A DNA stretch of 64,000 nt, taken from NCBI GenBank assembly GCA_001896545.1, contig MPOT01000027.1, positions 43,954-107,953 on the forward strand, read 5' to 3'. Position numbers and translations under genes: made by a program. The stretch comes from Tepidanaerobacter sp. EBM-38. GTDB lineage: Bacteria; Bacillota; Thermosediminibacteria; Thermosediminibacterales; Tepidanaerobacteraceae. Below, one piece after another: positions 28,867 to 37,460 of this stretch (position 1 is the first letter of the stretch; each line of letters begins with the position of its first letter). The notes beneath the pieces are model-generated. The model was given only the letters and a program-made list of their open reading frames with translations. It searched no databases and was not told the DNA's origin.

Positions 28867-29422
28867 TGAACCGATAATCAGAATGGACTTGGTGGAGATA
28901 CTACTTGAAAACAACTGCATTGTTGTAGCTGAAGCTTCGGATGGTGAAACAGCAGTAAATTTAGCACGTTCAATCATACCAGATGTAACCCTTATGGATA
29001 TTAAGATGGCCGGCAGTATAAATGGTATGCAAGCGGCAAAAATACTCATAGAAGAGGAGATTTGCCCGGTGGTCTTACTTACCGCATATCATCAGGCGGA
29101 ACTAATTGAAGAGTCAACTGCCATAGGCGTGTATGGATATCTAGTTAAACCAATAAAGGAAAGTGAGGTCTATCCTGCTTTAAAAGTGGCAGTAGCTAAG
29201 TGGCAAGGTGTGCAAAAACTAAAAGAAGAAAATATCGACCTTAAGAATAAACTGGAAAAAAGGAAGATAATCGAAGTAGCAAAGGGAGTTCTTATGGACA
29301 AGTATGATATGAAAGAAAAGGAAGCTTACAGGAAGATTCAAAAGCTCAGTATGGAAAAACGTATGGATATGGTAGAAATAGCTAAAAGCATAATATTGAG
29401 CAATGAAGTTGCAAGCTTGTAG
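28844..29422 (+). CDS. eutV: ANTAR-domain response regulator EutV (RNA-binding antiterminator)
   Basis: A 192-residue protein: receiver domain (acidic D7-D8 in VVDDEP, phospho-acceptor D52 in LMDIKM), a coiled coil (about 125-145) and an ANTAR domain (AKGVLMDKYDMKEKEAYRKI). The phosphorylated dimer binds tandem RNA hairpins and prevents terminator formation. Two such hairpin pairs are present, at 26784 and 29446, on either side of this regulatory block. Translationally coupled to the kinase gene. Confidence 0.95.
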   Translation: MRILVVDDEPIIRMDLVEILLENNCIVVAEASDGETAVNLARSIIPDVTLMDIKMAGSINGMQAAKILIEEEICPVVLLTAYHQAELIEESTAIGVYGYLVKPIKESEVYPALKVAVAKWQGVQKLKEENIDLKNKLEKRKIIEVAKGVLMDKYDMKEKEAYRKIQKLSMEKRMDMVEIAKSIILSNEVASL

Positions 29423-29445
29423 TAATTATAATTTTATAAATAACT

Positions 29446-29482
29446 GAAAGACAATGGGGTCTTTCTTCGGGCAAAGCAGCCC
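29446..29482 (+). promoter_or_regulatory. Tandem-hairpin ANTAR antitermination site, copy 2
   Basis: P1: GAAAGAC / GTCTTTC with hexaloop AATGGG. P2: GGGC / GCCC with hexaloop AAAGCA. Both loops keep A1 and G4. The 3' arm of P2 (29479-29482) begins the strong terminator that follows. The P1 arm sequence is almost identical to copy 1, while the P2 stems differ and co-vary with their own terminators. Confidence 0.87.
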
Positions 29483-29527
29483 TGCCATATGTGTGAAATT
29501 TTTCATGCATATGAGCAGGGCTTTTTT
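29479..29527 (+). terminator. Regulated intrinsic terminator before eutA
   Basis: GCCCTGC plus CATATG (29479-29491) pairs with CATATG, a bulged A and GCAGGGC (29508-29521), then six T residues. It should block transcription of eutA onward unless the ANTAR regulator is bound. Confidence 0.88.
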
Positions 29528-29572
29528 ATATATTAATAAATTTCCTCTACAAAGAAAGCGAAGGTGAAATAT

Positions 29573-31012
29573 ATGAGCAAAATCGAGGAAATATTTAGTG
29601 CCGGTATAGATATTGGCACTACTACCACTACCGTTGTTGTAAGTAAACTAAAAATTAAAAATGTGGCATCAGGCTTTGTGGTGCCTAAGATAGAAATTAT
29701 TGATAAAGTGATAATTTATCGCAGTGATGTTCATTTTACACCATTACTTGATGAAGTTACCATTGATTTTGACGGTATCGAAAAAATAGTGAAAGAAGAG
29801 TATAAAAGAGCACAAGTCAACCCTGAGGAAATAAAGACTGGAGCAGTCATAATCACCGGTGATACAGCTCGAAAGGATAATGCCGAAAATGTTTTAAAAG
29901 CTATCTCTCGGATGGCAGGTTCATTTGTAGTGGCTACTGCCGGCCCTCATTTGGAAGCATATATTGCAGGTTTAGGTTCCGGGGCAGCGGCTTACTCGGC
30001 TCAAGAGCATAAAGTAGTGGCCAATGCTGATGTGGGAGGCGGTACAAGCAATATTTCTGTATTTAAAGACGGTAAACTTATCACTACACTGTGTGCTGAT
30101 ATAGGAGGTAGGTTGATTAGATTTGAGCCATGGACTTATAAAGTACAAGGTTTTATTAATGGAGGAGAAATTACATCAAAGCACCTAGGCATTACATTAG
30201 AAAAAGGCAAAATATTATCACAGCGTGAGATTTTAAAAATAGGAGCTGCCTTGGCTGAAGCATTAATATCAATCTTAAAAGGCAAGCCAAATAACCTTGC
30301 AAGAGAACTGGCATTGGGGGAATTAGTAGAAGATATTGTACCTGAATATGTGATGTTTTCAGGCGGAGTAGGTCGTTTAATATATGACGAAGAGGATATT
30401 GCCGATGCTGATAGCATGACAAGATTTGGCGATTTAGGTCCGGCATTGGCGATTGAAGTAAAAAAAGCTATCCACAGTGATTCAATAAAGCTATTAAAAC
30501 CTGCTGAAACTATATATGCTACAGTAATTGGTGCAGGTGTACATACCACGGAGCTTAGTGGTTCTACGATATATGTTTCAGATCCGGATGTGTTGCCTTT
30601 TAGAGATTTGCCGGCCATCTACCTGACAGCAACTGATGATTTTGATGCTGTAACTTCTGAGATAATTGCAAAGGCAGATAAGTTTTCCGCTCAAGATACT
30701 CTAATTATGCCGGCGATTGTTATATCAAAAGCCTTCGGTAATTCTTTTTATAAAATAAAGGGCTTAACTCAGGCAATCGCTGCGGCAGCTAGAAAAGTTA
30801 CCCAAAAAGGTCCGCTTGTAATCATCTGTGAAGATGATATAGGTAAAGCCTTCGGAAATCTTTTAAAAAATGGCTTAAACAAGCCGAGACCTGTTATTTC
30901 CATAGACCAACTTACTATGAAGGAGGGAGATTACATTGATATAGGTAAGCCACTTTATGATGGCGGTGTAGTTCCAGTAGTCATTAAAACCTTAGTATTT
31001 TCTAATAGCTAA
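29573..31012 (+). CDS. eutA: Ethanolamine ammonia-lyase reactivating factor EutA
   Basis: A 479-residue ASKHA-fold chaperone that exchanges damaged cobalamin out of EutBC. The phosphate-1 motif GIDIGTTTTTVVVSKL and the second motif ADVGGGTSNISVFKDG are visible. ATG 29573 follows AAGGTGA at five bases; an upstream GTG overlaps that site. First structural gene after the second ANTAR-controlled terminator, 15 bases before eutB. Confidence 0.95.
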   Translation: MSKIEEIFSAGIDIGTTTTTVVVSKLKIKNVASGFVVPKIEIIDKVIIYRSDVHFTPLLDEVTIDFDGIEKIVKEEYKRAQVNPEEIKTGAVIITGDTARKDNAENVLKAISRMAGSFVVATAGPHLEAYIAGLGSGAAAYSAQEHKVVANADVGGGTSNISVFKDGKLITTLCADIGGRLIRFEPWTYKVQGFINGGEITSKHLGITLEKGKILSQREILKIGAALAEALISILKGKPNNLARELALGELVEDIVPEYVMFSGGVGRLIYDEEDIADADSMTRFGDLGPALAIEVKKAIHSDSIKLLKPAETIYATVIGAGVHTTELSGSTIYVSDPDVLPFRDLPAIYLTATDDFDAVTSEIIAKADKFSAQDTLIMPAIVISKAFGNSFYKIKGLTQAIAAAARKVTQKGPLVIICEDDIGKAFGNLLKNGLNKPRPVISIDQLTMKEGDYIDIGKPLYDGGVVPVVIKTLVFSNS

Positions 31013-31027
31013 AAGGGGGTAGGTAGA

Positions 31028-32392
31028 ATGATTCTTAAAACAAGTATAAGAGGAAGAGTTTATAAATTTAAGGATGTAAAAGAAGTTCTGGCAAAAGCCA
31101 ATGATGAAAGATCCGGCGATATACTAGCCGGTGTAGCCGCCGAGTCCGATGAGGAGCGAGTTGCGGCAAAGCAAGTCTTAGCTAATATGTGCTTAGAAGA
31201 TATTAGGAATAATCCGGTAGTTCCATATGAAGAAGATGAAGTTACTAGAGTGATTCAAGACCAAGTTAATGAAAAGTCCTATAACGAAATAAAAAGCTGG
31301 ACAGTAGGCGAATTAAAAGAGTTTATACATGATGACAAAACAACATTGGATGATATCGATTGGGTAAGCCAAGGCTTAACCAGTGAAATGATAGCCGGAG
31401 TAGCCAAACTAAGTTCCACTATGGATCTTGTGGCTGGTGCAGCGAAGATTAGAAGAGTTGCGCATGCAAATACGACTGTAGGACTGCCGGGAACATTGAG
31501 TTCTAGACTTCAGCCCAACCATCCTACCGATGATGTGGATGCAATTATTGCAGAAACTTACGAAGGCTTAAGCTATGGCATTGGAGATGCAGTACTTGGT
31601 ATAAATCCTGTAATTGATGATCCGGAAAATGTCGGAAAACTTTTAAATACACTTTACGACATAATTGTAAAATGGGATATTCCTACTCAACATTCAGTTT
31701 TGGCACATGTCACTACCCAGATTGAATGTATTAAGAGGGGAGTTCCGGTAGGCGTAGTGTTCCAAAGCCTAGCGGGAAGTCAAAAAGGGAATGAAGCATT
31801 TGGAATTTCTGTAGAAATCTTAGATGAAGCTTATGAGCTAATTAAAAAGTATGGTACAAGCCGAGGCCCCAATTATTTCTACTTTGAAACAGGCCAAGGT
31901 GCAGAGCTTTCCTCTAACGCACACCATGGCGCCGACCAAGTTACAATGGAAGCTCGTTGTTATGGTTTGGCTAAAAGGTATAAACCGCTGCTTGTTAATA
32001 CTGTTGTTGGCTTTATTGGCCCTGAGTACTTATATGACAGCAAACAGGTTATACGAGCCGGCCTTGAAGACCATTTCATGGGAAAACTTACAGGAATTTC
32101 TATGGGCGTTGATGTTTGCTATACAAATCATATGAAAGCTGACCAAGATGATATTGAAAACTTGGCAGTACTCTTAGCTGTTGCAGGAACTAACTATTTT
32201 ATAGGAGTGCCTATGGGTGATGATATAATGCTTAATTATCAATGCGGTAGCTTCCATGATGTAGCTACTATGAGGCAAGTCTTCGGATTTAGGCCGAGCC
32301 CCGAATTTGAACCATGGTTGGAAAAAATGGGGATAATGAAGGATGGTAAATTGACAGCTATAGCCGGAGATCCTACCATTTTCTTGAAGTGA
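31028..32392 (+). CDS. eutB: Ethanolamine ammonia-lyase large subunit
   Basis: The catalytic TIM-barrel subunit of the adenosylcobalamin-dependent enzyme that splits ethanolamine into acetaldehyde and ammonia; 454 residues, normal length. Conserved segments include GLPGTLSSRLQPNHPTDDV, SQKGNEAFGISVEILDEAY and YFETGQGAELSSNAHHGADQ. Ribosome site GGGGGTAGG. The product is expected to be packed in the microcompartment with EutC. Confidence 0.98.
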   Translation: MILKTSIRGRVYKFKDVKEVLAKANDERSGDILAGVAAESDEERVAAKQVLANMCLEDIRNNPVVPYEEDEVTRVIQDQVNEKSYNEIKSWTVGELKEFIHDDKTTLDDIDWVSQGLTSEMIAGVAKLSSTMDLVAGAAKIRRVAHANTTVGLPGTLSSRLQPNHPTDDVDAIIAETYEGLSYGIGDAVLGINPVIDDPENVGKLLNTLYDIIVKWDIPTQHSVLAHVTTQIECIKRGVPVGVVFQSLAGSQKGNEAFGISVEILDEAYELIKKYGTSRGPNYFYFETGQGAELSSNAHHGADQVTMEARCYGLAKRYKPLLVNTVVGFIGPEYLYDSKQVIRAGLEDHFMGKLTGISMGVDVCYTNHMKADQDDIENLAVLLAVAGTNYFIGVPMGDDIMLNYQCGSFHDVATMRQVFGFRPSPEFEPWLEKMGIMKDGKLTAIAGDPTIFLK

Positions 32393-32404
32393 GGGGGTAG
32401 AAAA

Positions 32405-33298
32405 ATGATATCAGAAAAAGATATTCGAGAACTAGTGGAAAGTGTAATCAAAGAGCTTAACCTAAAGGAAACTAAAGAGTGTTTGGACGTTTCAAATCCT
32501 GAGCCCACCAAAGCCGTTGAAGATTCCGATAATGGCGAAATGTTGCCTGACTTAGGGCTTCGAGATTTGACTACTTGGACGGAAATACCAAATCCTCAGG
32601 ACCCGGAGGGACTGGCAAGATTGAAGAGTACTTCTCCGGCTCGCATAGGTATTTGGAGAGCAGGGACTAGATTTAAAGTAAATCCATGGCTTAGGTTTAA
32701 GATGGATGTAGCAGCAGCTAAAGATGCGGTCTTAAAAGAGGTTGACCCAGAACTTATAGAAAAACTCGGTTTGTTTACGGTGCAGACTGTAGTTAAAGAT
32801 AAGGATGAATATCTTACACGGCCTGATTTAGGTAGAAAGTTATCTGAAGAGGCAAAAGAAAAAATATTACAAGAATGTCCAAAATCTCCTGATGTGCAAT
32901 TTGTTGTATGCGATGGACTTAGCTCTAGAGCTATTGAGGCTAATGCAATGGATTTTATTCCTGCGTTTGAAGCTGCAATTAAAAATTATGGATTAAAAAT
33001 GGGTAAGCCATTTTTTGTAAAATATGCCAGAGTCGCTGTGATGGATGAGATCGGTGAGCTACTCAATCCAGAGGTATTGGTAGAACTGATAGGAGAGAGA
33101 CCGGGCTTGGTTACAGCCAAAAGTATGAGTGCATATATGTGCTATAAACCAAATAAAAATACCATCGAATCTGACCGAACTCTCGTTTCCAATATCCATG
33201 ACGGCGGCCTTCCGCCAATAGAAGCGGGAGCTCACGTGGCAAGTATTGTTAAAAAGATTTTTGATGCAAAAGCAAGTGGCTTAAAACTGAATAAGTAA
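32405..33298 (+). CDS. eutC: Ethanolamine ammonia-lyase small subunit
   Basis: A 297-residue partner of EutB that completes the cobalamin-binding site. The N-terminal amphipathic helix DIRELVESVIKELNL, followed by a disordered acidic linker (about 25-45), is a typical encapsulation peptide. The core has VCDGLSSRAIEANAMDF and ends with VHDGGLPP-like NIHDGGLPPIEAGAHVA. It starts 12 bases after eutB. Confidence 0.97.
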   Translation: MISEKDIRELVESVIKELNLKETKECLDVSNPEPTKAVEDSDNGEMLPDLGLRDLTTWTEIPNPQDPEGLARLKSTSPARIGIWRAGTRFKVNPWLRFKMDVAAAKDAVLKEVDPELIEKLGLFTVQTVVKDKDEYLTRPDLGRKLSEEAKEKILQECPKSPDVQFVVCDGLSSRAIEANAMDFIPAFEAAIKNYGLKMGKPFFVKYARVAVMDEIGELLNPEVLVELIGERPGLVTAKSMSAYMCYKPNKNTIESDRTLVSNIHDGGLPPIEAGAHVASIVKKIFDAKASGLKLNK

Positions 33299-33313
33299 AA
33301 GGAGGTAAAAAGA

Positions 33314-33970
33314 ATGTATGGATTCAAACCTATTAAGGCTGAAGTACTTGCAGTAAAGCTCATTCCTAATATCAATGATTTTTTAAAAAAGGAACTTAAT
33401 TTAAAACCTGAACACCGGAGCATAGGAATGTTAACCATGTCGATAGATGATGTAGGATATACTGCTATCGATGAGGCTACAAAAAAAGCCGATGTAGAAG
33501 TGGTATATGCCAAATCTTTTTATGCAGGTTCAGCGCATGCATCCGGACCGCTCTCCGGTGAATTCATCGGAATACTTGCCGGACCCAACCCTGCCGAGGT
33601 AAAAAGCGGCATAAATGCAGCAATAGATTTTGCTGAAAATGATGCATGCTTCTGGGCAGCTGACGAAGAAGGTGAAATAGCCTTTTATGCTCAGTGCATA
33701 TCCCGAACAGGTTCATATCTTTCGGCAATGAGTGAGATTCGAGAAGGGGAACCCTTGGCTTATCTTATCGCTCCTCCTATTGAAGCAGTATATGCCGTAG
33801 ATGCGGCTATAAAAGCGGCAGAAGTTAGTATGACAGTTTTCTTTGCACCGCCTTCCGAGACCAACTTTTCCGGTGCTCTTTTAACAGGAAGCCAATCGGC
33901 GTGTAAAGCTGCATGTGATGCTTTTGCGGCAGCAGTTATGGAAGTTGCTGCATATCCAAAGAGATATTAA
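33314..33970 (+). CDS. eutL: Microcompartment shell protein EutL (tandem BMC trimer)
   Basis: A 218-residue protein with two BMC domains. EutL forms trimers with a gated central pore thought to pass large cofactors. Marks include RSIGMLTMSIDDVGYTAIDEA, SFYAGSAHASGPLSGEFIG and the second half AVYAVDAAIKAAEVSM. AGGAGG ribosome site. Confidence 0.95.
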   Translation: MYGFKPIKAEVLAVKLIPNINDFLKKELNLKPEHRSIGMLTMSIDDVGYTAIDEATKKADVEVVYAKSFYAGSAHASGPLSGEFIGILAGPNPAEVKSGINAAIDFAENDACFWAADEEGEIAFYAQCISRTGSYLSAMSEIREGEPLAYLIAPPIEAVYAVDAAIKAAEVSMTVFFAPPSETNFSGALLTGSQSACKAACDAFAAAVMEVAAYPKRY

Positions 33971-33983
33971 GTGAGTGATATTT

Positions 33984-34679
33984 ATGATCAAAAATGCGAT
34001 AGGCCTTATTGAAACTCGGGGCCTGGTTGCCGCAATAGAAGCATTGGATGCTAGCCTCAAAGCGGCCAATGTTGAGTTTATATCATATCGCTTTACAACC
34101 GGTGGTCTTATCTGCGTTATTGTGACAGGTGACGTAGGAGCTGTTAGAGCGGCAGTAGATGCAGGTTCAGCTGCTGCAGCTAAAGTAGGTGAGTTGGTAG
34201 CAAGTCATGTTATACCGCGTCCTGCCGATGATACACTAAACATTATTGATGAAATAAAAGATAAAAAGGCTATCTATGAAAAAGAAATAGAAATGCCAAA
34301 AACAGAACAAGATATGCCAGATACCGATAAGGATGGGAGACTGACAGACGAAGAAACCGCTGATAATGATGATGATAATGATGAAGAAACAAAAACCGAA
34401 GAAGATATGACTGATGAAGATAGCCAGTTATATACTGAAGATGAATTAAAGGCAGCGGTTGAGAGATTAAGGGAAATGCTGAAAGGCACTAGGGAAGAGT
34501 CGACTCTTGATAGTGATAAGCGATTGGATAAATACGGCGTAAGGGCTTTGCGTAAAGTGATAAGAGCACTGCCAATACAAGATGTAGACAAATCCCAGAT
34601 CTCCAGTATGAGAAAAAAGGATTTGATAATCACCCTGATGGATTTTATTGAAAAGGAGGGAAGGGATAATCAGAAATGA
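33984..34679 (+). CDS. eutK: BMC-domain shell protein with long acidic linker and helical tail (EutK-like)
   Basis: A protein of about 231 residues. Residues 1-85 are a normal BMC domain (AIGLIETRGLVAAIEALDA ... VGELVASHVIPRP). Then comes a linker of about 75 residues very rich in Asp, Glu and Thr. The last ~70 residues form a basic, helical module (YGVRALRKVIRALPIQ ... SSMRKKDLIITLMDF). E. coli EutK also has a BMC domain plus a small C-terminal helical domain, but the tail here does not obviously match it and the acidic linker is unusual. It overlaps eutE by four bases. Confidence 0.8.
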   Translation: MIKNAIGLIETRGLVAAIEALDASLKAANVEFISYRFTTGGLICVIVTGDVGAVRAAVDAGSAAAAKVGELVASHVIPRPADDTLNIIDEIKDKKAIYEKEIEMPKTEQDMPDTDKDGRLTDEETADNDDDNDEETKTEEDMTDEDSQLYTEDELKAAVERLREMLKGTREESTLDSDKRLDKYGVRALRKVIRALPIQDVDKSQISSMRKKDLIITLMDFIEKEGRDNQK

Positions 34680-36133
34680 TGAATATTGATAAAGATTTAC
34701 TTTCAATTCAAGAGGTAAGAAATCTTGTTGAAAAGGCAAAGGAAGCTCAGAAAATTCTAGCAACCTTTACTCAAGAAGAAATAGATAAGATAGTTAGAAC
34801 AATGGCTGAAGAAGGGATAAAAGCGTCTAGATGGCTGGCTAAAGTGGCAGTAGAAGAAACCGATATAGGTAAATATGAGGATAAAATTATAAAAAATTTA
34901 TTTTCCACAAAAAGGGTATATGAAAGTATAAAAGATCTTAAAACTGTCGGTATTATTCATACTGATGAAGAAAATAGAGTCTGTCACATAGCGGAACCTG
35001 CTGGTGTGATTGCTGCTTTAACCCCAACGACAAACCCGACCTCTACTGCTCTTTTTAAATCACTTATATCAATAAAAGCGCGAAATGCCATAATCTTCAG
35101 CCCTCATCCAAGAGCTGTGGATTGCACTTGTCAGGCAGCTGAAATCATGCATAAAGCTGCGGTCCATGCCGGTGCACCAAAGGGAATTATAGGCTGTATC
35201 AACTATCCAACCTTAGAGGCAACAAACCAACTTATGAAACATCCGGACGTAAGCGTAATATTAGCTACCGGAGGAAGCGGTATGGTAAAAGCCGCATACA
35301 GCTCGGGCAAACCGGCTTTCGGTGTTGGCCCCGGTAATGTTCCGGCATATATCGAAAGGAGCGCTGATGTTAAAAAAGCTGTAAAGGCGATATTTGACAG
35401 CAAGACTTTTGACTATGGAACGATTTGTTCTTCAGAGCAAGCACTTATATGCGAAAAGTTAAATGCACATGAGGTTCGCAAGTCTTTAGATGAGCTGGGT
35501 GGGGTATTTTTGACTGAAGAAGATATGCATAAAATCGAACGATTTGCTTTTCGCGCTGATGGAAGCTTAAGTCCGAACATTGTCGGAAAATCTGCGATTC
35601 ATATTGCAGAACAAGCAGGTGTAAAAGTAAAATCAGATGCAAGAGTGCTAATTGCTGAACTTAGTGGAGTGGGTATGAACTATCCCCTTTCCAGAGAAAA
35701 ACTCAGCCCGGTCCTAGCTTATTATGAAGTTGAAAACTGGCAGGAAGCCTGTGGACTTTCAAAAAAACTACTGGCTTTAGGTGGGATGGGGCACACCCTG
35801 TCAATACACTCGCAAGACCAAGAAGTGATAACTCGTTTTGCCTTAGAAAAGCCCGCATCTAGAATTGTAGTAAATACGCCGTCATGTCTTGGCGCCATAG
35901 GCGGAACAACGGGACTTACACCATCCCTTACTCTAGGATGCGGAACATTTGGAGGTAATTCAACCTCTGATAACATAGGTCCTATGAATCTTCTTAATAT
36001 AAAGAGATTAGCGTATGAAATAATGAGTCCAGATGAACTAACCAGACAACTTTTATCTGCGGAAGCAGATGACGGTTCTGATGAAGAATTGATTAAAAAA
36101 ATTGTAATGGAAGTCCTTAAAAAGATTTCTTGA
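34676..36133 (+). CDS. eutE: CoA-acylating acetaldehyde dehydrogenase EutE
   Basis: A 485-residue enzyme oxidising acetaldehyde to acetyl-CoA with NAD+ inside the shell. The catalytic cysteine is C251 in YGTICSSEQAL; GVGPGNVPAYIE and LTPTTNPTSTAL are further family marks. The C-terminus carries an extra amphipathic helix (DEELIKKIVMEVLKKIS) after a short acidic linker, the form of an encapsulation peptide. Two tandem ATG codons open the gene behind GGAGGGAAGGGA. Confidence 0.96.
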   Translation: MMNIDKDLLSIQEVRNLVEKAKEAQKILATFTQEEIDKIVRTMAEEGIKASRWLAKVAVEETDIGKYEDKIIKNLFSTKRVYESIKDLKTVGIIHTDEENRVCHIAEPAGVIAALTPTTNPTSTALFKSLISIKARNAIIFSPHPRAVDCTCQAAEIMHKAAVHAGAPKGIIGCINYPTLEATNQLMKHPDVSVILATGGSGMVKAAYSSGKPAFGVGPGNVPAYIERSADVKKAVKAIFDSKTFDYGTICSSEQALICEKLNAHEVRKSLDELGGVFLTEEDMHKIERFAFRADGSLSPNIVGKSAIHIAEQAGVKVKSDARVLIAELSGVGMNYPLSREKLSPVLAYYEVENWQEACGLSKKLLALGGMGHTLSIHSQDQEVITRFALEKPASRIVVNTPSCLGAIGGTTGLTPSLTLGCGTFGGNSTSDNIGPMNLLNIKRLAYEIMSPDELTRQLLSAEADDGSDEELIKKIVMEVLKKIS

Positions 36134-36158
36134 TAAAATTTAAGGAGGCAAGATAAAA

Positions 36159-36452
36159 ATGGCAGATGGTCAGATTGCATTAGGGATGATAGAAACAAAA
36201 GGATTAGTGGCGTCTATTGAGGCAGCCGATGCTATGGTAAAAGCTGCTAATGTATATCTTATTGGTAAAGAACATGTAGGAGGAGGTCTTGTTACGGTAA
36301 TGGTAAGAGGCGATGTAGGTGCTGTTAAAGCGGCTACAGATGCCGGAGCTGCTGCCGCCGCAAGGGTTGGTGAACTCATCTCTGTTCATGTAATTCCAAG
36401 GCCTCATGGAGATGTGGAATACATCTTACCACGGCTTGATAGAAAAGAATAA
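36159..36452 (+). CDS. eutM: Microcompartment shell protein EutM (BMC hexamer)
   Basis: A 97-residue single BMC domain, the major flat hexamer of the Eut shell. It has [39 protein letters not shown] and [19 protein letters not shown] ribosome site. It is close in sequence to the BMC part of the EutK-like gene. Confidence 0.96.
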   Translation: MADGQIALGMIETKGLVASIEAADAMVKAANVYLIGKEHVGGGLVTVMVRGDVGAVKAATDAGAAAAARVGELISVHVIPRPHGDVEYILPRLDRKE

Positions 36453-36550
36453 TACTAATTTGTGTGTTATTGGATGCATGTTTATGAATTATTAAGATGA
36501 TAAAAAAGTGCATTTTCTAGTAGAAATAGATGCTTAACAAGATAAGCAGG

Positions 36551-36599
36551 GCCGTCAGATAGTAATGGTAATGGAGAGTAAACACTACTATCTGACGGC
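36551..36599 (+). promoter_or_regulatory. Perfect stem-loop enclosing the eutT start codon
   Basis: GCCGTCAGATAGTA (36551-36564) is the exact reverse complement of TACTATCTGACGGC (36586-36599). The 21-base loop holds both candidate ATG codons of eutT (36565, 36571). No normal Shine-Dalgarno is present. A smaller hairpin TGCTTA / TAAGCA lies just upstream (about 36530-36548). No T-run follows, so it is not a terminator. It may control eutT translation or mRNA stability. Confidence 0.65.
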
Positions 36600-37449
36600 T
36601 GATATTGCAACTTTTATAGCTTTACACGCAGATAAGATTTTAAGCCGTGGGGAGGGTGAAAATGTGAAAGTCTTAACAGAAATCGACCTGCGTACAAATC
36701 TTAAAAACATGGGTTCTGTTACAACTTACAGGGTACCATCAGGTACTATCCTTACACCGGCTGCTCGCAGTTTTCTTTCGGAAAATAAGATTGACATAGT
36801 TTTTTCCGATGATGAAAAGGTCGGACCGGAAGAAGTTAAAAAGGATTTTAAACAAGATAGCAAACCGGATAGCAAGGATGAAGCAGTAAAAAAGCCTAAA
36901 TATCTTTTAATGGGAGCAGGAGTTAGAACTGATAAAAAACCCGAGGCTTATACGCATTTATATGCTAACAACTTAGTCCCGAAATGCCATCCCAGAATAA
37001 AGCTTAGAGGTAAAATAGATTCTCTAGAAGCATATATAATTAATGCGCAGGTGAAAGCAAAAGCATTAAAAATGGAAAATATGGTAAGCGACTTGGGAGA
37101 AATTTTAACTTTAGCCAGGAATATTTTAAGGGCTGAGGTCTTGTCAGAACCGCTGAATGAATTTGTTTTATTCGGCTTGACAGAACAGGATATTCGGGAA
37201 ATTTCTCACAATCCCCAAAAAAACCTTGGCGTGTCACATTTTATGCCATCATATGAGATGGGAGAAATGATGGCACAGTTAAATTTTATCAGGACACAAG
37301 TAAGAGAAACAGAAATCGCAGCAATTGAAGCCTTCTTTGATTTAACCGAAGGTTTACAAAGGGAAGATATAGTAAAAGCATTAAATCGCATGAGTAGTGC
37401 TATTTATGTGATGATGTGCCGCCTTAAGGCCGGGAAATATGAAAGTTAG
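36565..37449 (+). CDS. eutT: Corrinoid adenosyltransferase EutT
   Basis: A 294-residue protein that makes adenosylcobalamin for EutBC from ATP and Co(I) cobalamin. The N-terminal ~55-residue module (KVLTEIDLRTNLKNMG ... GTILTPAARSFLSENKIDI) is followed by an acidic/Lys linker and the transferase domain (THLYANNLVPKCHPRIKLRG, DSLEAYIINAQVKAKA). The HX11CCXXC metal motif of the enterobacterial enzyme is absent; metal-independent Firmicute EutT enzymes are known. The start codon lies in the loop of a stable hairpin. Confidence 0.88.
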   Translation: MVMESKHYYLTADIATFIALHADKILSRGEGENVKVLTEIDLRTNLKNMGSVTTYRVPSGTILTPAARSFLSENKIDIVFSDDEKVGPEEVKKDFKQDSKPDSKDEAVKKPKYLLMGAGVRTDKKPEAYTHLYANNLVPKCHPRIKLRGKIDSLEAYIINAQVKAKALKMENMVSDLGEILTLARNILRAEVLSEPLNEFVLFGLTEQDIREISHNPQKNLGVSHFMPSYEMGEMMAQLNFIRTQVRETEIAAIEAFFDLTEGLQREDIVKALNRMSSAIYVMMCRLKAGKYES

Positions 37450-37460
37450 GGGTTTTAGCC

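Noticed and set aside
30136..30618. 160-codon minus-strand frame within eutA
   Set aside because: Antisense shadow of a well-conserved ASKHA protein; no start signal.
36453..36564. Possible third ANTAR site before eutT
   Set aside because: The small hairpin has a six-base loop ACAAGA, so position 4 is A, not G, and no terminator overlaps the following stem. It is kept only as an unusual translational structure.
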